Below the pieces are notes generated by a model that was not told where the DNA came from, did no database searches, and was given only the letters and a program-made list of their open reading frames with translations. This document shows positions 1 to 5,469 of a stretch of 6,004 nt of DNA, piece by piece (positions within the stretch are counted from its first letter, which is position 1; each line of letters opens with the position of its first letter). Source of the stretch: Thermoleophilia bacterium (GTDB taxonomy: Bacteria > Actinomycetota > Thermoleophilia > Gaiellales > SKUG01); NCBI GenBank assembly GCA_025964465.1, contig JAOPYS010000362.1, positions 1-6,004 of the forward strand, in the 5' to 3' direction. A program made the translations under genes and the position numbers.

Positions 1-1091
1 ATCGCCTGCAGCAGCTGCGTGCTGGGCACGCCGTACGCCGCGTCGGTGCGCTGGCCCAGGCCCTTCGACACCACGAGCCCCAGCACCGACCCGTCCTCGG
101 CCACCACCGGCCCGCCGGAGTTGCCCGGCTCCACGTCAGCGCGGAACGCCAGCACCGGCGCGGTCGTCCGCGTCCCGCCGCCGAGCGGTTCCACGTCGTA
201 GTCGCTGACCCGGTCGATGCGGGCCGGGACGACCTTCAGCCGACCGCCGTGCGGGTAGCCGATCACCGCGGCGCGCTCCCCGTGCTGCACGCGCGGGACG
301 ATGGGCAGCGGGCCGGGCAGGCGGGCCGGGCCGGGGTCGAGCACCAGCACGGCGATGTCGTTCACGGGGTCGAAGGCCGTCACCGTGGCCGGTGCCCCGT
401 CGAACTGGGGGCCGCCCGACAGGAAGCTCTTCGGCGTCCCCGCCACCACGTGCGCGTTGGTGACCACGATGCCCGGGCCGGCCACCCAGCCCGTCCCGGA
501 CACGACGTTGCGGCACGCCGTCCCGCGCACCTGCAGCACGTGGCCGCTCGCCGCCACGACCGCGGGCAGCGCCGCGGACGCGTCGTCCGGTGCCTCCGCC
601 AGCACGATCGGGCCGTTCACCGCGGGCGCGAGCCCCGACCGGAGCACCAGCACGCCCAGCCCGCCCTGCGGCGGCACGGCATCGACCAGCGAGCCGATCA
701 CGGCCGAGCTGCGCACCGCCTCGAGCCCACCCGAGTCGCCCGGCGCGATGGAGGCCACCGCCCCGATGAACCACGCGAGGCAGAGCGCGATCGCAACGTT
801 CGCGGTCGCGCCGACGGCTCGGTCCGCCATGCGGATGCGGTGGTCGTCGAGCACCCCGTCGATCCAGTCGGTGAGGTCGCCGATCCGCAGCGCGACCGGC
901 ACGAGGCCCAGCAACCCCCCGAGCAAGTACGCCACCACGGGCGCGGGGCGCCCCACCGCTGCGGCGAGCGCCGCGAAGGGCAGCCCGGCGACGAGGAAGG
1001 CGAGGGCCGCCAACGCCGACAGCGCGAACCCGCGCTGCCACCCGAGCACCCCGGCGCCCACCACCATCGCCAGGAACAGGACGTCGACCAC
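1..1091 (-). CDS. marP: MarP-like membrane serine protease (CvpA domain + trypsin-like domain), 3' end cut by window
   Basis: This is a periplasmic serine protease held in the membrane by an N-terminal CvpA (colicin V production) domain. About four hydrophobic segments are visible at residues 2-18, 23-45, 51-69 and 97-116, followed by a trypsin-like fold. The catalytic triad is complete: His214 in VTNAHVV, Asp245 in DPVNDIAVL and Ser325 in PGNSGGPV. Cys193, just before the protease core (TACRNVVSGTGWV), sits where mycobacterial MarP has a redox-sensitive disulfide cysteine; its partner would lie near the C-terminus, outside this window. The reading frame is open for 363 codons and runs off position 1; M. 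tuberculosis MarP is 397 aa, so little should be missing. The chosen start is GTG at 1091, five bases after the clpS stop and directly before the first hydrophobic segment; an ATG at 1067 is an alternative. In mycobacteria MarP is needed for acid resistance and cleaves a peptidoglycan hydrolase; the substrate here is unknown. Confidence 0.9.
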   Translation of the reverse strand, partial: MVDVLFLAMVVGAGVLGWQRGFALSALAALAFLVAGLPFAALAAAVGRPAPVVAYLLGGLLGLVPVALRIGDLTDWIDGVLDDHRIRMADRAVGATANVAIALCLAWFIGAVASIAPGDSGGLEAVRSSAVIGSLVDAVPPQGGLGVLVLRSGLAPAVNGPIVLAEAPDDASAALPAVVAASGHVLQVRGTACRNVVSGTGWVAGPGIVVTNAHVVAGTPKSFLSGGPQFDGAPATVTAFDPVNDIAVLVLDPGPARLPGPLPIVPRVQHGERAAVIGYPHGGRLKVVPARIDRVSDYDVEPLGGGTRTTAPVLAFRADVEPGNSGGPVVAEDGSVLGLVVSKGLGQRTDAAYGVPSTQLLQA

Positions 1092-1096
1092 GCCCG

Positions 1097-1390
1097 TCAG
1101 CCGCGTTCGAGCGGCGCCATGGTCAGGCCCGTGTCGCGCAGCTGCTGCCAGTACAGCTCCGCGACCTCCAGCTCGCCCGACCACACCGTGGCGCGGCCCG
1201 AGCCGTGGATGCGCGCCGCCAGCCGCATCCCGCCGGCGTAGTCCACCCCCGGCACGACGCGGGCCAGTGCGGCGGCCACGCCCTCGAAGGTGTTGTGGTC
1301 GTCGTTGAGCACGACCACCCGTGCGCCGCCGCCCAGGCCCGACCCGGGCCCGGTCGTGCGTTCGCGCTCGATGGTGTCGGTGCCGGCCAT
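1097..1390 (-). CDS. clpS: ClpS, N-degron adaptor of the Clp protease
   Basis: ClpS binds proteins carrying destabilising N-terminal residues and hands them to a ClpA/ClpC-ClpP protease in the cytosol. The 97-aa product has a disordered Gly/Thr-rich N-terminal tail (residues 1-23), as the family does, then the core. VVVLNDDHNTFE carries Asn29-Asp30-Asp31, matching E. coli Asn34-Asp35-Asp36, which hold the substrate alpha-amino group. MRLAARIHGSGRA carries His62, matching His66. The position matching the E. coli gatekeeper Met40 is Phe35. Length is normal for the family. I prefer ATG 1390, four bases after the kinase stop; a GTG at 1408, overlapping the kinase end, would add six residues. Neither start has a good Shine-Dalgarno, which suggests translational coupling. 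The gene lies inside a two-component operon and not beside clpA or clpC, which is unusual. Confidence 0.93.
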   Translation of the reverse strand: MAGTDTIERERTTGPGSGLGGGARVVVLNDDHNTFEGVAAALARVVPGVDYAGGMRLAARIHGSGRATVWSGELEVAELYWQQLRDTGLTMAPLERG

Positions 1391-1394
1391 GGGC

Positions 1395-2588
1395 TCAGGA
1401 GTTCCCACCGGCCACGCCGGCCGAACCCGGCAGGCGCAGCGTGAAGGTGCTGCCGGCGCCCGGCGTGCTCGCCACGGTCACCGATCCGCCGTGGGCCTGG
1501 GCCACGTGCTTGACGATGGACAGGCCGATGCCCGTGCCGCCGCGCGCGCGTGAGCGCGCCGCATCGACGCGGTAGAAGCGCTCGAACACCCGCTCGAGGG
1601 CCTCGGCCGGGATGCCCGTCCCCTCGTCGGTCACCGCGATGAGGAGGAAGGCTCCGTCGCGCCACAGCTCCACCAGCACGCGCGACCCGGGGTCACTGTG
1701 CGCGATCGCGTTGTGGACGAGGTTGCCGAGCGCCTGCCGCAGGGCCTCCTCGTCCGCCTCCACCACCAGCTCGCGGCCGTCGTCGACGCGCATCTCCAGC
1801 TCGAGGCGCACCTCGCGACGGGCTGCGTCCTCGGCCACCTCCGCGAACACCTCGCACGTCACGCCCTCGACTTCCACGGGCGCCAGCTGCAGCGCGCCCG
1901 GGTCGCCCTCGAGCCGCGCCAGCGAGATCAGGTCGGTCACGAGCGAGCCGAGCCGCACCGCGTGCCGACGCGCGCCGTCGAGGAACCGCGCCCGCACCTC
2001 CGGCAGCATCTCGGGGTCGTCGATGATCGTCTCGATCGACCCGCGGATCGCCGTCACCGGCGTCTTGAGCTCGTGGCTGACGTTGCCGAAGAAGTCCTGC
2101 CGCGACCGCTCGAGCCGGCGCAGCTCGGTGACGTCGCGCACCACCGCGATGGCGCCCTCCGCCTCCCCGTCGTCGCGCCCCGCCTTGCGCAGCGACCGCA
2201 CGGCCACCACGAGCACGCTGTCTCCCTCGGGCCGCTCGATCACCAGCTCGCGGGTGACGCGACCCTCGCCGCGCATCACGTCCTCGATCAGCTCGCACGC
2301 CGCCGGGTGCGGGATGGCCACGAACATGTGGCTGCCCAGGCATGACGCGCCGTCGAGCCCGAGCAGCCCGATGGCCGCCGGGTTGGCGTGCACCACGATG
2401 CCGGCGCGGTCGACCGCGACGACGCCCTCCGACAGCCCGCGCAGGATCCGGCCCAGGTCCTGCCGCTCGCGCTCGAGCTCGACCACGCGCTGCTCGAGCA
2501 TCCAGGTGCGCTCGCGCACGAGCCGCTCCACGGCGGCGTTGCGGCCCAGCAGCGGCAGTCGGATCGGTCGGGGCCCGTCGGTGTCCAC
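1395..2588 (-). CDS. PAS-domain sensor histidine kinase, PhoR/SenX3-like, without membrane segments
   Basis: This 397-aa kinase should autophosphorylate and pass phosphate to the regulator encoded just upstream. Domains in order: a charged, probably coiled-coil N-terminus (residues 18-48); a PAS domain (about 49-155: GLSEGVVAVD, HANPAAIGLLG, ending VVRDVTELRRLE); a HisKA dimerisation domain with the phospho-acceptor His172 in FFGNVSHELKTPVTAIRGS; and a HATPase_c domain with N box (LGNLVHNAIAHSD, about 287-299), G1 box (DEGTGIP, 321-327), F box (FERFYRVD) and G2 box (GTGIGLSIVK, 351-360). The sequence after the His matches the PhoR/SenX3 class, but no hydrophobic stretch long enough to span a membrane is present, so this copy looks cytosolic. 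The start is GTG 2588, three bases after the regulator stop and in the same reading frame; the next in-frame Met is residue 30. phoR or senX3 are possible names, but the input signal cannot be told from sequence alone. Confidence 0.93.
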   Translation of the reverse strand: MDTDGPRPIRLPLLGRNAAVERLVRERTWMLEQRVVELERERQDLGRILRGLSEGVVAVDRAGIVVHANPAAIGLLGLDGASCLGSHMFVAIPHPAACELIEDVMRGEGRVTRELVIERPEGDSVLVVAVRSLRKAGRDDGEAEGAIAVVRDVTELRRLERSRQDFFGNVSHELKTPVTAIRGSIETIIDDPEMLPEVRARFLDGARRHAVRLGSLVTDLISLARLEGDPGALQLAPVEVEGVTCEVFAEVAEDAARREVRLELEMRVDDGRELVVEADEEALRQALGNLVHNAIAHSDPGSRVLVELWRDGAFLLIAVTDEGTGIPAEALERVFERFYRVDAARSRARGGTGIGLSIVKHVAQAHGGSVTVASTPGAGSTFTLRLPGSAGVAGGNS

Positions 2589-2591
2589 GCC

Positions 2592-3350
2592 CTACGCCCC
2601 ATCCACGGCCGCGCCGCGGTAGCCGATGCCGCGGATCGTCTCGACCACGTCCGCCCGGTCACCGAGCTTGCGGCGGATCGCCCGGACGTGCACGTCGATG
2701 GTGCGGTCGGTGATCCAGGCGTTGTCGCCCATCACCCGCTCCACCAGCTGCTCGCGCGTGTAGACACGGCCCGGCCGGCGCAGCAGCACGTGCAGGAGGC
2801 GCAGCTCGGTGCGCGTCAGTCGCACGGGTGCGCCATCCACGAGCACCTCGTGGCGATCCGGGTCCACGACCACGCCACCGACCTCGACGCGTCGCCGCTC
2901 GGGGTCCGTCGCGAGCTCGGCGTCGATCGCCGCGTCCCCGGCGGCCGCACCGGCGAGCACGGCGCTGCGGCGCAGCATCGCCTGCACCCGGGCCACGAGC
3001 TCACGGGGGGAGAAGGGCTTGGTCACGTAGTCGTCGGCACCCACGCCGAGCCCGAGCACGACGTCCGCCTCCTCGCCCCGTGCGGTCAGCATGATCACGG
3101 GAATGGCCGTGGTCGCGGGGTCGGCGCGCAGCTCGCGGCACAGGTCGACGCCGTCCAGCTCCGGCAGCATCAGGTCCAGCAGCACGAGGTCGGGCGAGGT
3201 GTCGCGCACCAGCTGCAGGCCCGCCCGCCCGTCCTTGGCCGTGGCGACGAGGTAGCCCTCGCGCTCGAGGTTGTAGGCGACCACGTCGCGGATCGCATCC
3301 TCGTCCTCGATCACGACGATCTGCGGCACGCGTGCGGTCGGAGCAGGCAT
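2592..3350 (-). CDS. OmpR/PhoB-family response regulator (PhoB/RegX3-like)
   Basis: This is a DNA-binding transcription factor switched on by phosphorylation. The receiver domain spans about residues 9-127. It has an acidic pocket (IEDED, 14-18), phospho-acceptor Asp59 in LVLLDLMLPELDG, switch Thr89 (IMLTARGEE) and conserved Lys111 (VTKPFSPREL). The winged-helix Trans_Reg_C domain spans about 158-246, with TRTELRLLHVLL, the recognition-helix region TDRTIDVHVRAIRRKLG and the wing ending IRGIGYRG. The Ala-rich linker (about 128-157) is longer than in PhoB, which explains 252 aa against roughly 229 aa. The start ATG 3350 lies six bases downstream of a -10-like TAGCGT and has no Shine-Dalgarno, so the message may be leaderless. 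It is the first gene of a tight operon with the kinase, clpS and the protease. The class fits phosphate-responsive PhoB/RegX3, but many paralogues share these features and no Pho box is evident upstream. Confidence 0.94.
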   Translation of the reverse strand: MPAPTARVPQIVVIEDEDAIRDVVAYNLEREGYLVATAKDGRAGLQLVRDTSPDLVLLDLMLPELDGVDLCRELRADPATTAIPVIMLTARGEEADVVLGLGVGADDYVTKPFSPRELVARVQAMLRRSAVLAGAAAGDAAIDAELATDPERRRVEVGGVVVDPDRHEVLVDGAPVRLTRTELRLLHVLLRRPGRVYTREQLVERVMGDNAWITDRTIDVHVRAIRRKLGDRADVVETIRGIGYRGAAVDGA

Positions 3351-3356
3351 GGCACG

Positions 3357-3362
3357 ACGCTA
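3357..3362 (-). promoter_or_regulatory. -10 element (TAGCGT) of the regulator/kinase/clpS/protease operon
   Basis: TAGCGT fits the TAnnnT -10 consensus of high-GC actinobacteria. Its last T is followed by six bases and then the A of the regulator ATG at 3350, so transcription would begin at or next to the start codon. No recognisable -35 box lies 16-18 bases upstream. This is a visual match in a 49-base gap, so it is moderately supported only. Confidence 0.45.
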
Positions 3363-3399
3363 GCACGCGAGCCGCGCGACGACCGCCGGACGCGGGGCG

Positions 3400-4227
3400 T
3401 CAGGGCATGTCGTGCAGGTGCAGGGTGCCGTCCGGGTGCAGGTGGACCATGATCTTGCCCGACTGCACGCCGGCCGCGATCTGCTCCGGCGAGGCCGTGG
3501 CCCACACGCCGTGCGCGTGGGTCTGCAGCTGCGCACCGCTCGAGTCGGTGAGCACGATCCACGCGCCCTCCGTCGTGGCTTCCTTCATGTTCGTCGACGC
3601 GGCCTTCATCACGAGGTCGATCGGCCCGCCGGGAACGGGCGTGCCCGTGAGGCGCCGCGTGTCGAAGGTCGCCGCGGCGGGCGCCGCGGCAGCCGCCGGA
3701 GCCGCCGAGAGGGCCGCTGCCGTACCGCCGCCGCCGATGACGCCCGAGCTGGCCGTCGTGCCGGTGGAGATCGCACCGAACCCGCCGCCGCCGATCAGGC
3801 CGGCGTCGGTGAAGCTCGTGAGGCTGATCGCCGCGCCGTTGCCGCCACCGCCGACCACGCCGGTCGCGAAGGAGTTGGGAGCGGCGGGGGCGACGAGGCC
3901 TGCGCCGGTCGCGGGCGCCGCTGCGGCGCCACCACCGGTCGTGCCCGGGGCCACGCCGAGCTGGGCCGCCGTCGACATGACCTGCGCGAGCATCGACATG
4001 ATCGTGCTGATCAGGGCGGTGGTCGGATCGGCGGCCGCGCCGGGCGCCGCAGGTGCGACACCGGGGCTCGGGGCCGTCGCGGTCGCCGTGCCGGTGGCAG
4101 GCCCGTTGACGAAGCTGCTGCCCGTGCCGCCGCCACCGAGCGTGCCCATGCCGCTCTCGAAACTGCTGCCCGGAACGACGGCGGGAGCGGTCGGGAGCGC
4201 AGCGATCGTGGGCGGAAGCGGAGCCAT
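3400..4227 (-). CDS. Ala/Gly-rich GGGG-module protein with His-rich C-terminus, function unknown
   Basis: I do not recognise this 275-aa protein. Residues 1-180 are low-complexity Ala/Gly/Thr/Pro. They carry four modules of a small aliphatic stretch followed by GGGG at residues 31-34, 126-129, 146-149 and 165-168, most preceded by an SF-containing lead (SSFESG, NSFATG, TSFTDAG). A single predicted amphipathic helix rich in Met and Ile interrupts them (about 68-91, TTALISTIMSMLAQVMSTAA). Residues 188-275 look like a folded domain: a TFDTRRLTGTPVPGGPIDLVMKA strand region, WIVLTDSSGAQLQTHAHGVWA, then a tail with closely spaced histidines (VHLHPDGTLHLHDMP, 261-275). There is no signal peptide or membrane segment. 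The start ATG 4227 has only a weak upstream GGA. The minus frame is preferred over the long overlapping plus frames because its C-terminal part reads like ordinary protein while those are Arg-rich. It may be a surface, structural or metal-binding protein; none of these is shown. Confidence 0.72.
   Translation of the reverse strand: MAPLPPTIAALPTAPAVVPGSSFESGMGTLGGGGTGSSFVNGPATGTATATAPSPGVAPAAPGAAADPTTALISTIMSMLAQVMSTAAQLGVAPGTTGGGAAAAPATGAGLVAPAAPNSFATGVVGGGGNGAAISLTSFTDAGLIGGGGFGAISTGTTASSGVIGGGGTAAALSAAPAAAAAPAAATFDTRRLTGTPVPGGPIDLVMKAASTNMKEATTEGAWIVLTDSSGAQLQTHAHGVWATASPEQIAAGVQSGKIMVHLHPDGTLHLHDMP
3664..4165 (-). repeat. GGGG-module repeats inside the Ala/Gly-rich gene
   Basis: Four coding repeats have the pattern hydrophobic pair, GGGG, then small residues. 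The last three are spaced 20 and 19 residues apart; the first stands about 95 residues earlier. At DNA level the plus strand shows recurring ccgccgccgat or ccgccaccg blocks near 3727, 3784, 3843 and 4127, each followed by a partly conserved stretch encoding the SF lead. They look like old, diverged duplications and not a fresh tandem array. Confidence 0.6.
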
Positions 4228-4243
4228 CGTAGGTCCAGCTGAC

Positions 4244-4260
4244 CACGGATCCCGTGATCC
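4244..4260. promoter_or_regulatory. Overlapping short inverted repeats upstream of the Ala/Gly-rich gene
   Basis: CACGG-atc-CCGTG (4244-4256) and GGATC-ccgt-GATCC (4247-4260) overlap in the 63-base gap between the DUF3320-like gene and the Ala/Gly-rich gene. Arms are only 5 bp. It could be an operator or a weak hairpin; there is no T-run, so it is not a convincing terminator. Chance occurrence is quite possible. Confidence 0.2.
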
Positions 4261-4290
4261 GGCAACCGCGTCGCCGCGCGCGTGCGTCGC

Positions 4291-4998
4291 TCAGTCGGCG
4301 TCGACCGGCAGCACGCGGCCACCGGATCGCACGATCGCGCCCGCCGCCTCGGCGTGGGCCAGCGCGGCGTCGAGGCGCTCCTGGATCGCGCCGCCCCGCC
4401 GCGTCCAGCCGAGCAGCTTGGCGACGGCCATCGTCAGCTCGTCCTCGTCCGTCTCCCCGCGCACGCGCGCGGCGAGCCCGAGTGCGAGCGACAGCTCGAC
4501 GAGCGGCACCTCCTCGGCACCGCGTCGCGTGGCCTCGTCGTCGCCCGGCACGCGCACGACGTGCAGGACGCGACCGGGTTCCACGAGCGCGTCCTCCGTC
4601 CGCTCGACGAGCCCGCGCGCCAGCAGCTGCCGCACGGCCTGGTCGAACGCCTCGGCCACCCGGCCGCCGGCACGGCGCAGGCCCCACGCACGGCGCACGC
4701 GGTCGAGCACGAGCCGGTCGGTCACCGGGCCCTCGACCTCCACCACCTGCCGGATCAGCCGCTGCAGCTGCGGCCGCGCCGAGAGCTCGTGCAGCTCGAT
4801 CCACGTCTCGGCCGCCTCGATCGGCGCCACGGGGTACGGCTCGGTCCACCCCGCACCGTCGAGCCCCGAACTGGACCCACCGGAGCTGCCACCGCTCGCG
4901 CCGCGCCGGGGCACGGGGCGGTCACCGCGCGCCCCCTCGAGGGCGGCGACCCGTGCCTCCAGCGATGCGATGCGTTCCTCGAGCGAGCTCGTGTCCAT
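4291..4998 (-). CDS. Small DUF3320-like protein with coiled-coil N-terminus and two winged-helix-like repeats
   Basis: The 235-aa product has three parts. Residues 3-23 form a short heptad-type coiled coil (SLEERIASLEARVAALEGA), possibly for oligomerisation. Residues 24-50 are a Gly/Ser/Arg linker. Residues 55-232 hold two related helical units. Unit 1 (about 78-150) reads LIRQVVEVEGPVTDRLV, then AWGLRRAGGRV, then LARGLVERTEDAL and a strand HVVRVPGDD. Unit 2 (about 164-230) repeats this as ELTMAVAKLLGWTRRGGAI and AEAAGAIVRSGGRV. The phrases VVEVEGPV and WGL/W-R-x-G-G match my memory of DUF3320, a domain normally at the C-terminus of very large DUF4011 helicase-like proteins; here it stands alone. 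Nucleic-acid binding is plausible from the fold but unproven. The start ATG 4998 was chosen because the open frame upstream to 5910 covers other genes and a promoter region. A -10-like TAGCGA lies seven bases upstream, so the mRNA may be leaderless. Confidence 0.82.
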   Translation of the reverse strand: MDTSSLEERIASLEARVAALEGARGDRPVPRRGASGGSSGGSSSGLDGAGWTEPYPVAPIEAAETWIELHELSARPQLQRLIRQVVEVEGPVTDRLVLDRVRRAWGLRRAGGRVAEAFDQAVRQLLARGLVERTEDALVEPGRVLHVVRVPGDDEATRRGAEEVPLVELSLALGLAARVRGETDEDELTMAVAKLLGWTRRGGAIQERLDAALAHAEAAGAIVRSGGRVLPVDAD

Positions 4999-5005
4999 GG
5001 TCGGC

Positions 5006-5011
5006 TCGCTA
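5006..5011 (-). promoter_or_regulatory. -10-like element (TAGCGA) of the DUF3320-like gene
   Basis: TAGCGA on the minus strand ends seven bases before the ATG at 4998. It shares the TAGCG core and the close spacing with the TAGCGT in front of the response-regulator gene. The final base departs from the TAnnnT consensus and no -35 box is clear, so support is modest. Confidence 0.3.
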
Positions 5012-5030
5012 CCCGCGACGCCGTCGCAGC

Positions 5031-5036
5031 TACCGT
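5031..5036 (+). promoter_or_regulatory. -10-like element (TACCGT) of the small plus-strand gene
   Basis: TACCGT fits TAnnnT and points toward the gene starting at 5125. The predicted transcript would have a leader of roughly 80 bases containing the Shine-Dalgarno. It overlaps the second copy of a GCTACC direct repeat (5008-5013 and 5029-5034). No good -35 is seen. Confidence 0.35.
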
Positions 5037-5108
5037 GCCGGGTGCGGCCGACGACCCGGACGACCCGGCCACCGACGCGCCCGGGGCGGTTGGCGCAGCA
5101 CCGCGGGT

Positions 5109-5117
5109 GGAGGAGGG
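5109..5117 (+). promoter_or_regulatory. Strong Shine-Dalgarno (GGAGGAGGG) for the 114-aa gene
   Basis: This purine run is complementary to the 16S rRNA 3' end and lies seven bases before ATG 5125, which fixes the start. It is the only strong ribosome binding site in the window, in contrast to the leaderless or coupled starts of the minus-strand genes. Confidence 0.75.
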
Positions 5118-5124
5118 TCGGCGC

Positions 5125-5469
5125 ATGCAGCCCCTCCCCCCCACCGTCACCACCCAGGTCCTCGTCGACGCCGCGCGCGGGTTCGAGCGCGCCGCCGGCT
5201 CGCTCGGCGCGCCCACCAGCGCCGCCGACCTCCAGGCCGCGGCCCGCTCCGCCTACCAGGGCATCCCGTCCCTGCGCATGACGACCGTCGGCTCCGGCGC
5301 GCTCGCCACGCAGCTGCGCGACGCCGCCGACGCCGCCCTCGCCCTCTCGGACGAGATCGCCGCCGCGCCGACGGGCACCGACTTCTCGAGCCGCCGCGAC
5401 ACGATCCTCGGCTGGGCGAACCTCGCCGCCGATGCCGCAGCCCTCGTGGACCCGGGCTACTCGGCCTGA
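5125..5469 (+). CDS. Small Ala-rich helical protein, function unknown
   Basis: I do not recognise this 114-aa protein. It is Ala-rich and looks all-helical, with likely helices at about residues 9-27, 32-43, 57-80 and 88-107 separated by Gly/Pro turns. It has no signal peptide, membrane segment, cysteine or WXG motif, so it is probably cytosolic. The frame is supported by the strong Shine-Dalgarno at 5109-5117 and by ordinary amino-acid composition; the opposite-strand frames over it are Arg/Gly-rich shadows. It is the only plus-strand gene in the window. It diverges from the DUF3320-like gene across 126 bases, and its last 13 bases overlap the 3' end of the convergent membrane-protein gene. 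A small helical partner or regulator role would be a guess. Confidence 0.72.
   Translation: MQPLPPTVTTQVLVDAARGFERAAGSLGAPTSAADLQAAARSAYQGIPSLRMTTVGSGALATQLRDAADAALALSDEIAAAPTGTDFSSRRDTILGWANLAADAAALVDPGYSA

Noticed and set aside
136..1041. A 301-codon minus-strand frame over the protease region
   Set aside because: It is the wrong frame of the MarP-like gene. The correct frame gives the intact catalytic triad and hydrophobic N-terminus.
1612..2622. A 336-codon plus-strand frame antisense to the kinase
   Set aside because: Its Ser/Arg-rich composition is a mirror of the kinase codons; no domain is recognisable.
3351..3399. A Pho box or transcription terminator in the gap before the regulator gene
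   Set aside because: No PhoB-type direct repeat and no hairpin with a T-run can be seen in these 49 bases.
3664..4165. CRISPR or tandem satellite array
   Set aside because: The recurring GGGG blocks are in-frame, diverged and unevenly spaced, so they are coding repeats.
3332..5281. A 649-codon open frame on the plus strand
   Set aside because: Its product is Arg/Ser/Pro-rich low complexity and it runs antisense across two better-supported genes; long empty frames are expected at this GC content.
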